A stretch of DNA of 14,385 bases from Dehalococcoidia bacterium (GCA_003153075.1 PMBW01000115.1:9614-23998), one strand, 5' to 3'; shown: positions 7,301-13,349, counted from the first letter of the stretch. The notes: generated by a model from the letters alone, not told the origin. Numbers and translations: made by a program.

Positions 7301-9783
7301 TGATATTTGCCGTCCCATAGCACTTCCTTGCGTAAAGCCTGTAGATGCCGCACGGCGCCGTCTTTACGGATGATATCGATTTCTATTTTTCCCGGTACCG
7401 GTTGCCCGCCAATTAATTGAGTGCGGCGCTGAACAAAGTCCGCGTATGATTCAGGGGTGTAATGGTCTTGCGGGGGACTGGTCCTCAATTCAGCAATATT
7501 CATATACCCGAAAATATTCAGTAATGCTTGATTGACATAAAGAGTATTGTCTTTGATGTCCGTGATCCGGATGCCGATGGAAGAACCGTCCATTGAATTT
7601 CGGAAATTCTGCTCGGACGCTTTCAACGCCTGTTCGGCCCGTTTACGGTCTGTGATATCCTGCACCGTGCCGAAAAGTTTGATAACGTTTCCCTTCTCGT
7701 CTTTAACCGGGTGCACGTAAGCGCTCAGAGACAGTATTTTCCCGGTGGGCAGAATTGCTGTCAGATCGTAGTTATAATCGCGTCCGGTCTCGACCGCCAG
7801 GCGGATGTGTTTTTCCAGTTTTTTGTATTCTTCCGGTGAATAGTATTTCGCTTCTTCCTCCTGGGTTAGCGGCCCCAGAGATTTATCCCGGTCGTATAAT
7901 TTAAAAGCTTCATCAGACCATTCCAGTTTCCGGGTGACGATGTCATATTCCCAGTTTCCTATTTTCCCCAGCGCCTGAGCCTGTTTCAGGTTTCGTTCGC
8001 TTTTGATTAAAGCCATTTCTATTTTACGTTTTTCTGTGATATCCAGATAGGTCGCCAAATAGGCGCGCTGATTCAGGAATTCAATTGGAGCCACAGACTG
8101 CATTACGTAGCGGATTTCTCCATGTCTGTCAAACACACGGAATTCATAAGGCTCTGTTCGTTGGCCTTTAAGCATCTCAATTGTGCGCCTGCGCAGCAGC
8201 GCTATGTCGCCGGGATACACTCCCTGCATAACGTCCATGGATAACAATTCTTGCTCCGAATACTCCGTATCGCGACAGAAATGTTTATTAACCAGAATAA
8301 ATCTGCCGTTCAGCACCACGTACATGCCGATAGGCGCGTGCAGGGAGATATTTTCCAGCATGCTGTTATATTGTTTTTGCTGCGTCAGATCGCGGAAAGA
8401 GGCAAGCCTGATTTCTTTGCCTTTGTAGACAATGTTACTCGTCCGGATTTCAACCGGGAAAGTGCTGCCGTCTTTTTTCTTGAAAACAGCTTCGTAAGGT
8501 TCATCATCGTGCGCAACCATGTTTTTCACGACAATAGGGACAGACCGGGCATCGATAAAATCAGTTAGTTGCTTGTCAATCATCTCAGCGGGCTGGTAAC
8601 CCAGGATACGGGCTCCGTTTTTGTTGATATCGGTAATTACAATACCGTCACAGAGCGCGAATCCCTCCGAGGATGCTTCTATCATATTACGCAGCAGTTC
8701 CTCATTTTGCCGTAACGTGTCATCGAACGTCCTGCGCCGGATGATCGTGGTCAATTGCCCTGCAATAGCTTCAATCCGCTCTATGTCCGATTCGGCAAAC
8801 GGGTCGTGTCTGGCGATATCCAGCAGCCCAATCGGGTCATGGTCGGACTTTAACGGGACGCTGATTACTGAATTAACGCCCACGGCTTTGATGATCGGGG
8901 AAAGTAGTTTTAATACTGTCGCTTTATCGGTACATTCGCTGGCCATTTTCAGCATAACTTCCGGGTCATTCGTCAGAAATGCCTTTCCTTTCTCCAGGAT
9001 CCGGGTATAGTTTCCGCCGGGTTCGAGCTTGATTTTTACTTCAGAAATCTTCGAACCGATTAACCGCTCGATGCCGTGTGTCATTTTCGGCGGCAGTGTC
9101 AAGCTCTGCATCACCAGGTATTGTTTATCCTTGCTGAGCATATATACTATTTCGACATTGCTGCCAAATAGCTTCTGCATTTCCCTGGATACTAATTGAA
9201 ATATTTCTTCAAAAGGCCTGCCTTGATTAGCGGCTTCATTGATGCGATTAATCAAATTTAAATCGGCTGATTTCTGGCGTATTTCATTCTCTACGAACTT
9301 ACGCCCGGTCACATCACGTAAAATCCCCAGATCGCCGATGATCTTACCGTCTTTTTTCAGCGGCTGAGCGCTCACTTCAAATGTCAGCTGCGCACCATCT
9401 TTTCTGGTAATTTCGATTTCATAAGGCGGGACATCAAAACCGGCCATGCGTTTCAGCATGTTTCCCGCTACTACCGCCATGCTTTTTTTAGTTAATATCC
9501 GGGACAGCACCTTGATGTGTTTCCCGATAATTTCCTCTTTAGTGTAGCCGCTGATTTCCTCCGAACGTCCGTTGACATCAACGATCCTGCCTTTCTTATC
9601 AAGCAGCAGCATCAGGTCATTTGCAGATTCGAAAACCGCTTTGTACCTTTCCTCATCCACCAATTCGCGCAGCTCTTTGTCCGCCGGATGTTCAGACGCA
9701 GATTCGGGCTCTTGGATACCAGGCGGTTCCAATTCACGGTATTTGCCGGGCGCTTTTTCCTTCGGCAAATCAGTCCTGGCCAT
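4381..9783 (-). CDS. Giant soluble hybrid-sensor histidine kinase: 11 PAS + 1 GAF + HisKA + HATPase
   Basis: The product is about 1,800 residues with no signal peptide or membrane helix, so it is cytoplasmic. Domains (numbered from ATG 9783): PAS 43-163, GAF 182-349, then PAS at 357-470, 472-586, 590-714, 718-838, 844-964, 969-1089, 1094-1214, 1216-1329, 1332-1444 and 1449-1568. They are joined by short helices ending in D-I/V-T-x-R/K-K. HisKA is 1574-1644 with phospho-accepting His1592 in GIAHELNNPL. The ATPase domain, about 1687-1798, has the N box near Asn1704, the G1 box DDGPGI, the FDPFFTTK box and G2 GKGTGLGLSI, all intact. There is no receiver at the C-terminus. The start at 9783 is chosen for GGAGG five bases upstream; ATG 9795 and ATG 9807 (1,808 aa) are alternatives. 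It overlaps the upstream small regulator gene by 14 bases, implying translational coupling. Ligands of the PAS domains cannot be read from sequence. Confidence 0.93.
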   Translation of the reverse strand: MARTDLPKEKAPGKYRELEPPGIQEPESASEHPADKELRELVDEERYKAVFESANDLMLLLDKKGRIVDVNGRSEEISGYTKEEIIGKHIKVLSRILTKKSMAVVAGNMLKRMAGFDVPPYEIEITRKDGAQLTFEVSAQPLKKDGKIIGDLGILRDVTGRKFVENEIRQKSADLNLINRINEAANQGRPFEEIFQLVSREMQKLFGSNVEIVYMLSKDKQYLVMQSLTLPPKMTHGIERLIGSKISEVKIKLEPGGNYTRILEKGKAFLTNDPEVMLKMASECTDKATVLKLLSPIIKAVGVNSVISVPLKSDHDPIGLLDIARHDPFAESDIERIEAIAGQLTTIIRRRTFDDTLRQNEELLRNMIEASSEGFALCDGIVITDINKNGARILGYQPAEMIDKQLTDFIDARSVPIVVKNMVAHDDEPYEAVFKKKDGSTFPVEIRTSNIVYKGKEIRLASFRDLTQQKQYNSMLENISLHAPIGMYVVLNGRFILVNKHFCRDTEYSEQELLSMDVMQGVYPGDIALLRRRTIEMLKGQRTEPYEFRVFDRHGEIRYVMQSVAPIEFLNQRAYLATYLDITEKRKIEMALIKSERNLKQAQALGKIGNWEYDIVTRKLEWSDEAFKLYDRDKSLGPLTQEEEAKYYSPEEYKKLEKHIRLAVETGRDYNYDLTAILPTGKILSLSAYVHPVKDEKGNVIKLFGTVQDITDRKRAEQALKASEQNFRNSMDGSSIGIRITDIKDNTLYVNQALLNIFGYMNIAELRTSPPQDHYTPESYADFVQRRTQLIGGQPVPGKIEIDIIRKDGAVRHLQALRKEVLWDGKYQYQALYYDITELKQAEEALKASEEKYSALVEQSTDGIILLNGHNIEYTNQRMCEMSGFSQEEILGKQFIELIAPEYTTMLEDSNHELPNGEVSNNLEIEIRAKDGRKIAVETKAHLFVYKNRPATMVIVSDVTKRKLAEKQLKESEENLKTYLENAPDGVFLTDLKGVFIYGNKKAEELLGYKKEDLLGKSFFALNILEPRYYSKAGSLLELNAAGRNTGPDEFELIKKDNSRTWVEINTAPIVQKDNKVVIGFVRDITARKRAEEALKASEEKYSTLIEQSTDGIIILDDRVIEFANRRICEMSGYPQNEIIGKIFPDLFAPEYKKYLDADYQRRKNGEVLSGNYELAILARDGRKIAVETEIQRIIYKDRPARMIIIRDVTERKQAQQLYQTLVDSAPVGVYITQEGKLIFTNHTFQDKSGYSERELRELSPTGLIHPEDKQSASEYREQMLDGRRIEPYEYRIFTKNGNTRWTLEKVAFITYQGKPAVMGITIDTTESKQAREMYQTIADGSPVGVYIIQDREFVFTNPTFQKISGYSADELKAIKPVQLIHPQDRLVVRLSAIQMLKGERIQPYEFRLMTKSGETRWGLERMTSIIYEGKRAAVGNFMDITERKQVEEKLAFAAQEWRTTFDSITDLISIHDNNNRIIRVNKAVADMLKTTPKELIGKSCHELMHGTKEPPLNCPHMVTLRTGKPASVEIYNPFLEATFHESSSPIFNEKGEVTGSVIVTRDITQQKRIEEQLIMTDRLASIGELSSGIAHELNNPLTSVIGFSQLLMEGDVPANIKEDLGTVYSEAQRAASIVKNLLTFARKHAPVKQQCQINSIIEDVLRLRAYEQRVNNIEIINHMSSSLPSIMIDHFQMQQVFLNIIVNAEFAMLEAHRKGKLTITTEKIENIVKITFADDGPGISEENLKHIFDPFFTTKEVGKGTGLGLSICHGIITEHGGKIYVKSEKGQGATFIIELPLNR

Positions 9784-10006
9784 TGCCCCCTCCATCAAAA
9801 GAGTCATTAACCTCTATTTTCCTGGCCTGGGCGCGGATTTTTTCCATGTCCTCTTCTGTAAATATTCTCCAGCCTCTGCGGTCTTTACGGTATTTGTCCA
9901 GGATACCTTCCTTAAGCCATCGGAAAAGGGTAGCCCGGCTGATTCCGGCCTTTTTACACGCCTCCGAGGTCTTGTAATACTTTTGCCCGTTGATTTCGAT
10001 TGTCAC
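9770..10006 (-). CDS. MerR/excisionase-like helix-turn-helix regulator, first gene of the kinase operon
   Basis: This 78-residue protein has a helix-turn-helix (about residues 12-33: KTSEACKKAGISRATLFRWL), a wing with DRRGWRIF (42-49) and a following helix EEDMEKIRAQARK. It matches the DNA-binding domain of the MerR superfamily, without any effector or dimerisation coiled coil beyond the last helix. The start is GTG at 10004-10006, with GGGAG about 9 bases upstream; the next methionine is too far inside the domain. Its end overlaps the start of the giant kinase gene, so the two are co-translated. Three tandem 10-bp repeats just upstream (10035-10064) are candidate binding sites, which would make it an autoregulator of the operon. 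That link is inference. Confidence 0.85.
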   Translation of the reverse strand: MTIEINGQKYYKTSEACKKAGISRATLFRWLKEGILDKYRKDRRGWRIFTEEDMEKIRAQARKIEVNDSFDGGGNGQD

Positions 10007-10034
10007 GCCTGGAATCTCCCTTTGTTACGTACAG

Positions 10035-10064
10035 AATGAGACACAATGAGACATAATGATACTA
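10035..10064. repeat. Three tandem 10-bp direct repeats upstream of the kinase operon
   Basis: The units are aatgagacac (10035-10044), aatgagacat (10045-10054) and aatgatacta (10055-10064). The first two agree at 9 of 10 positions and the third at 7 of 10 with the second. On the transcribed strand they read as repeated TGTCTCATT. The 10-bp period places every unit on the same face of the helix. They lie 29-58 bases before the GTG of the small regulator, in the position expected for an operator. Confidence 0.7.
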
Positions 10065-10165
10065 CCACTAAAAGTCATATATGCATATAGCCCGAAAGGA
10101 CTATGCCGAAATAGTACTATAGTTCCACTTAGATATGGGTTTATAAGGGTGTGTTTATATGCGTG

Positions 10166-10197
10166 AAAAATAAAAAACAAGGCTTCCGTCTGCGGAA
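10166..10197 (-). terminator. Intrinsic terminator of the small membrane peptide gene
   Basis: On the minus strand TTCCG-CAGA-CGGAA (10197 down to 10184) forms a hairpin, followed within six bases by TTGTTTTTTATTTTT. The stem is only 5 bp, but the T tract is long. It lies 34 bases beyond the stop of the peptide gene. Confidence 0.5.
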
Positions 10198-10230
10198 CAA
10201 ATGGGACGATAGTACTGGTCTGGTGGGGGT

Positions 10231-10377
10231 TTATCTGTTACTAAAGTAGACTATGATCAATCCAATCAGGCAAAACGCTACGATCGGTGGCAAAGTCGGC
10301 ACTGGTTTCCCTTTTAAAAAGGGGCGCTGGATTGCAAATGCGCTGATCAATCCGGCTAATGAAAAGGTTACCCCCAT
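10231..10377 (-). CDS. Two-helix small membrane protein, possibly frameshifted at its 5' end
   Basis: The frame from ATG 10375-10377 to TAA 10231-10233 encodes 48 residues. It holds a hydrophobic segment VTFSLAGLISAFAI, a basic proline-rich loop QRPFLKGKPVPTLPP and a second hydrophobic segment IVAFCLIGLIIVYF, ending SNR. This is a typical two-helix hairpin membrane peptide. The ATG has no ribosome binding site. Directly upstream, in another frame, ATG 10407-10409 opens MKKMFAFGPALWG and stops at 10368-10370, overlapping this start. One extra G in the run of five G at 10371-10375 would join both parts into a 59-residue protein with a complete first helix. A perfect TATAAT lies upstream and a terminator follows, which supports a real transcription unit. 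The function is unknown. Confidence 0.5.
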   Translation of the reverse strand: MGVTFSLAGLISAFAIQRPFLKGKPVPTLPPIVAFCLIGLIIVYFSNR

Positions 10378-10429
10378 AACGCTGGACCGAATGCAAACAT
10401 TTTCTTCATGTTTTAGTATTCTTTAGTAT

Positions 10430-10435
10430 ATTATA
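10430..10435 (-). promoter_or_regulatory. -10 box (TATAAT) of the small membrane peptide gene
   Basis: A perfect TATAAT on the minus strand lies 20 bases before ATG 10409. No good -35 hexamer is found 17 bases upstream (TGCACC), so the call rests on the -10 box and its position. Confidence 0.35.
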
Positions 10436-10506
10436 GTTGGTGGTAAAAACCGGGTGCATATAACAAATGATTATATATAGGTTACTTGTCAATCCGTATT
10501 AAACAA

Positions 10507-10542
10507 GGCCGGAGTCACGAGGGGCGCAAACTCCGACCGGTT
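10507..10542 (+). other. Leader inverted repeat upstream of the UPF0200-like kinase gene
   Basis: GGAGT (10511-10515) pairs with ACTCC (10530-10534), and GGCC (10507-10510) can pair with GGTT (10539-10542) through a 4-base bulge. The loop is the purine-rich cacgaggggcgcaa. It lies 44 bases before the ATG. It could be a leader RNA structure or an operator; it does not match a riboswitch class I can confirm. Confidence 0.35.
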
Positions 10543-10585
10543 AGTAATCCCAACAGCAGCAATCGAACAGTAAGGATAAAGAAAA

Positions 10586-11149
10586 ATGAAAATTATCGGT
10601 GTAATCGGTCAAAACGGCTCCGGCAAAGATGAGGTATTAAAATACCTGCGGGCTAAATATAACGTTCCTTTTCTCTCGACCGGAGACATGGTCAGGGAAA
10701 TTGCCGCCAAAGAAGGAAAAGCGCCCACCCGCGAAAACCTGGGGGAGATTTCAGAGCGTTATTTCCGGGAGTTTGGCCGTGGTTGTTTTGTGAAGCTGGC
10801 GGCGCAGAAAATCAGTCAGAACAAATGGACCATCGGCGGCATTACCGGCATCCGTTCGAGAGAAGATGTGGAAGCGCTAAAAAGCAGTTACGATCGGGAT
10901 TTCATCCTGATCAACATCTATGTCAGTGATCCGCTGGTGCGTTTCCGTAGGATGGTGCAGCGCGCCGAAGGCCGCGACCCGCAAACCTATGAGCAATTCT
11001 TACGGCAGGACGCGGCGGAAGAGGAATTATTCCATATTCTGTCAGCCGCCGCCCGTGCTGATTACTCCATTGCCAATGACGGTACGCTGGACGACCTGCA
11101 TCAGGCGGTTGACCGGTTAGTTAACGCGCAAGGCTTACTGGCCGTTTAA
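10586..11149 (+). CDS. UPF0200-like P-loop nucleotide kinase (dephospho-CoA kinase/adenylate kinase fold)
   Basis: This is a 187-residue single-domain P-loop protein. The Walker A loop is GQNGSGKDE (residues 8-16), with Asp15 where most kinases have Ser or Thr. Further motifs are STGDMVREI (31-39), the TRENLGEISERYFREFGRGCF region (48-68), GGITGIRS (84-91), where an acidic/arginine pair usually contacts the nucleotide, a lid-like segment RRMVQRAEGRDPQTYEQF (121-138) and ADYSIANDGTLDDL near the end. The order matches UPF0200 proteins, a family best known from Archaea, related to dephospho-CoA kinase and adenylate kinase. The substrate is not established, so no gene symbol is given. AAGGAT stands 8 bases before the ATG. 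The gene is probably monocistronic: a promoter for the next gene follows at once. Confidence 0.85.
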   Translation: MKIIGVIGQNGSGKDEVLKYLRAKYNVPFLSTGDMVREIAAKEGKAPTRENLGEISERYFREFGRGCFVKLAAQKISQNKWTIGGITGIRSREDVEALKSSYDRDFILINIYVSDPLVRFRRMVQRAEGRDPQTYEQFLRQDAAEEELFHILSAAARADYSIANDGTLDDLHQAVDRLVNAQGLLAV

Positions 11150-11206
11150 AATTATTGGAAAATGTAACAAAACTATATCATTTTAGCGCAATAAGGAAAT
11201 TAGGTA

Positions 11207-11235
11207 TTTACTTGAAAAATTTAACATTATATAAT
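11207..11235 (+). promoter_or_regulatory. Sigma-70-type promoter of the bacterioferritin gene
   Basis: TTTACT (11207-11212) and a perfect TATAAT (11230-11235) are separated by exactly 17 bases. The predicted transcript would begin near 11242 with a leader of about 40 bases. The surrounding DNA is AT-rich. No clear Fur box is recognised. Confidence 0.65.
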
Positions 11236-11279
11236 GCTCGTAACGGATAAACCACCGAAAAATTCAATAGGAGGCAAAG

Positions 11280-11747
11280 ATGAAAGGCGATCCGAAGGTT
11301 ATTGAGGTTTTAAATTCAAATTTGGCAGATGAACTGACAGCGGTCAGTCAGTACATGGTTCATGCAAATATTTGCGCAAATTGGGGCTACGGCAAACTTG
11401 ATAAGGTGATTGAGAAGCGTGCCATCGACGAGATGAAACACGCGGAAAAACTTATCGGGCGGATTATCTTCCTGGATGGTATTCCTATCGTCAGCAACCT
11501 GAATAAAATGTTTATCGGCAACGAAGTACCGAAGATGTTTGCTGCTGACCATACGTTCGAAGCAGACGCCATCAAATCCTACAATACCGCCATTAAAGTC
11601 TGCGGTGAAGCGAAAGATTTTGCTACCCGCGAACTGCTTGAGAGTATTCTCAAGGATGAGGATGCCCACATTGACGGTATTGAAGAAGTACAGGACCAGA
11701 TCAAACAGATGGGTATCCAGGTTTTCCTGTCCACCCAGATGGGCTAA
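11280..11747 (+). CDS. bfr: Bacterioferritin (haem-binding iron-storage protein)
   Basis: The 155-residue protein begins MKGDPKVIEVLN, the hallmark of the family. It is a four-helix ferritin-like subunit that assembles into a 24-mer shell, oxidises Fe(II) and stores it as a mineral, limiting peroxide chemistry. All ferroxidase ligands are present at the Escherichia coli positions: Glu18, Glu51, His54, Glu94, Glu127 and His130. Met52, the haem ligand shared between subunits, is also present (AIDEMKHAE), so this is a haem-binding bacterioferritin. Asp50 is kept as well. The start is clear: AGGAGG lies 6 bases before the ATG. The gene has its own promoter and terminator, so it is a single-gene unit; no bacterioferritin-associated ferredoxin gene is adjacent. 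Confidence 0.95.
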   Translation: MKGDPKVIEVLNSNLADELTAVSQYMVHANICANWGYGKLDKVIEKRAIDEMKHAEKLIGRIIFLDGIPIVSNLNKMFIGNEVPKMFAADHTFEADAIKSYNTAIKVCGEAKDFATRELLESILKDEDAHIDGIEEVQDQIKQMGIQVFLSTQMG

Positions 11748-11806
11748 TTTCCTTTTTGATGGAACTGCCTGTTCCGGCATGCGAACATAAATTTAGTTCA
11801 CAGAAT

Positions 11807-11870
11807 TTTATTGTAAACATTAAAAGGAGCCCGCTAATGAAAGCGGGCCCCTTGTTGTTTATTGTAAACA
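11807..11870. repeat. 13-bp direct repeat flanking the bacterioferritin terminator
   Basis: The sequence tttattgtaaaca occurs at 11807-11819 and again at 11858-11870, one copy on each side of the terminator hairpin. The right copy is part of a 7-bp inverted repeat, ttgttta (11855-11861) / taaacaa (11865-11871). Confidence 0.6.
11824..11860 (+). terminator. Intrinsic terminator of bfr
   Basis: GCCCGCT (11829-11835) pairs with AGCGGGC (11842-11848) around a 6-base loop. After one mismatch, AAGG (11824-11827) pairs with CCTT (11850-11853). The T-rich tail gttgttt follows. It stands about 80 bases after the bfr stop. Confidence 0.6.
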
Positions 11871-12223
11871 AGCAATACCTTCGTAGAGCTTCATCATTAC
11901 ACATTAAAACCCCTGCTCAACCTAAGGGAGTTCAAGGGGGGCGTTGAGCCTCCTCTATGAAAAGTAAAATTCTCTTCCCTAGGGAAGAGTCAGAGATGGG
12001 GCGTCGTGTCACTATACCTGAATGAGATAATTGTTATTACTTTGCTTATTAACAAAATAAACAATAAGTAAAGTGTATCCCCGATTTAATGCGAACCGGA
12101 ATACCAGTTTGCGTATATTAAGACCATCAACTCTTTCATCTTCATACCGTTTAAAAATAGTATCCATCCCTGGCCGTTTTTGTTTGGATTTTGATTATTG
12201 AGTCTTGCATATTTATCCTATGC
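11871..12223. other. Intergenic stretch with several palindromes, no gene recognised
   Basis: No supported coding region is seen on either strand. It contains an inverted repeat GCTCAAC (11915-11921) / GTTGAGC (11943-11949), and a perfect 18-bp palindrome with half-site CTCTTCCCT at 11972-11989. There is also an AT-rich inverted repeat with 12-base arms and one mismatch (12039-12050 / 12063-12074). The first two resemble a dispersed intergenic palindromic element. On the minus strand the first is followed by AGGGGTTTT, which could terminate leftward transcription. Confidence 0.5.
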
Positions 12224-12229
12224 TATACT
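12221..12229 (+). promoter_or_regulatory. Extended -10 promoter of the tsaC-rpiB-PAS operon
   Basis: TGCTATACT matches the extended -10 form TGnTATAAT with one change. No good -35 hexamer lies at the standard distance, as is usual for extended -10 promoters. Transcription would start near 12236, downstream of the ATG at 12205, which supports translation from ATG 12259. Confidence 0.5.
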
Positions 12230-12258
12230 ATTTTCGTAGGAATTATCTGGACAGGGAC

Positions 12259-12906
12259 ATGAATCCAAGACAAACCGACCTCGAAAAACAGATCACAAAG
12301 GCCGTTGCCATTCTGAAAAATGGTGGTGTCGTGGCCTATCCCACTGATACGGTCTACGGTCTAGGCGCTTGTATGACGGATATCAAAGCCGTGGACAGGA
12401 TCTTCCAGGTCAAAGGCCGCCCCAAAGGCATTGCCCTGCCTGTATTATTGGCAGAAAAGAAGCAGATTGCGGAAATAGTGACAGAGGTGTCACCGGCTGC
12501 CCGTCGTCTGGCGGACGAATTTTTCCCCGGCGCATTGACAATTATTTTGCCTAAATCAGCCTTGGTGCCTGATATCATCACCGGCGGCGGCAAAACCGTT
12601 GCTTTCCGCATCCCCAACCACCCGGTGCCCCTGGCGCTGGTCAAAGGTTTAGGCAAGCCGATCGTCGGCACCAGCGCTAATCTTAGCGGTCAACCGAGTG
12701 CGCTCACCGCCCCTGAAGTGCACGCCCAGATCGGTAATGCCGTAGACATGGTGATCGATGGCGGCAGGTGTCCCGGCGGCATCGAGTCTACTGTCATCGA
12801 TCTTTCCGGCGAAAAGCCTGTCATCCGGCGGCTGGGCGCTATTTCCATCGAAAAATTGAGAAAAATACTACCCGATATTGTAATACCTAAGGAGAGTAAA
12901 ACATGA
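12259..12906 (+). CDS. tsaC: L-threonylcarbamoyladenylate synthase (TsaC/Sua5/YrdC family)
   Basis: This 215-residue enzyme makes threonylcarbamoyl-AMP from threonine, bicarbonate and ATP, the first step of the t6A37 modification of tRNAs that read ANN codons. Motifs: GGVVAYPTDTVYGLG (22-36), KGRPKG (52-57) with the basic residues that bind ATP, FFPGALTIIL (88-97), FRIPNHP (116-122), GTSANLSG (137-144) and DGGRCPGGIESTV near the C-terminal third. The length fits the single-domain form; the Sua5 C-terminal domain is absent. ATG 12259 is preferred over ATG 12205 because an extended -10 box lies between them and AGGGAC precedes the chosen start. The stop overlaps the rpiB start (ATGA), so the two are translationally coupled. 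A pairing with rpiB is common in bacteria. Confidence 0.93.
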   Translation: MNPRQTDLEKQITKAVAILKNGGVVAYPTDTVYGLGACMTDIKAVDRIFQVKGRPKGIALPVLLAEKKQIAEIVTEVSPAARRLADEFFPGALTIILPKSALVPDIITGGGKTVAFRIPNHPVPLALVKGLGKPIVGTSANLSGQPSALTAPEVHAQIGNAVDMVIDGGRCPGGIESTVIDLSGEKPVIRRLGAISIEKLRKILPDIVIPKESKT

Positions 12907-13343
12907 AAATTGCAATCGGCAGCGACCATCGTGGACTGGAATTAAAAGCGCGCGTCATAAAATTGGTACAGGAACTGGGCAGCGAAACCAGGGATTTCGG
13001 CGCTTATACCGATGCCCGTGTGGATTACCCGAACATCGCGGAAGCCGTCGGCAAGGCGGTCGCAGCCGGTCAATACGATAAAGGTATCTTGATCTGCGGC
13101 ACCGGCATCGGCATGTGCATCGCCGCCAACAAGGTTAAGGGTATCCGCGCCGCTCTGGCCCTGACTGAATTAATGGCCTGCCGCGCCCGCCAGCATAATG
13201 ATGCCAACATCCTCTGTCTGGGCGCGGAAAACGACGACTCCCAGTTATCCCGGATGATCAAAGCCTTCCTGACCTGTCAGTTCGAAGGCGGACGTCATCA
13301 GACCCGGGTGGATGAGATGACTAAAATGGAGAGTGAGCGCTAG
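12903..13343 (+). CDS. rpiB: Ribose-5-phosphate isomerase B
   Basis: The 146-residue protein of the RpiB/LacAB family interconverts ribose 5-phosphate and ribulose 5-phosphate in the non-oxidative pentose phosphate pathway. Visible features are IGSDHRG (5-11) with substrate-binding Asp8-His9, DYPNIA (41-46), the catalytic CGTGIGM (65-71) with Cys65 and the anion-hole Gly-Thr-Gly, and the ARQHNDANIL segment (95-104) with His98. Cys65 marks it as the Escherichia coli-like cysteine type. AAGGAG lies 8 bases before the ATG, inside the end of tsaC. The gene overlaps tsaC by 4 bases and is followed by a PAS gene after 6 bases, so all three form one transcription unit. Confidence 0.95.
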   Translation: MKIAIGSDHRGLELKARVIKLVQELGSETRDFGAYTDARVDYPNIAEAVGKAVAAGQYDKGILICGTGIGMCIAANKVKGIRAALALTELMACRARQHNDANILCLGAENDDSQLSRMIKAFLTCQFEGGRHQTRVDEMTKMESER

Positions 13344-13349
13344 AATCAC

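Noticed and set aside
10100..10127. Possible ECF-type promoter (GGAAC) and small inverted repeats on the minus strand
   Set aside because: The second promoter element is not convincing and the repeats are 5-8 bp in AT-rich DNA, expected by chance.
10507..10542. Resemblance of the leader to guanidine-III or cyclic di-GMP riboswitch fragments (ACGAGG, GCGCAAA)
   Set aside because: The pairing partners needed for the guanidine-III pseudoknot and the other half of the c-di-GMP-I fold are not present; short shared words are not enough.
11316..11780. 154-codon minus-strand frame opposite bacterioferritin
   Set aside because: It mirrors a fully conserved bfr gene, has no family features, and long antisense frames are common opposite such genes.
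12205..12258. Upstream ATG 12205 adding 18 residues to TsaC
   Set aside because: The extra residues do not belong to the family core, there is no ribosome binding site, and an extended -10 box lies inside them.
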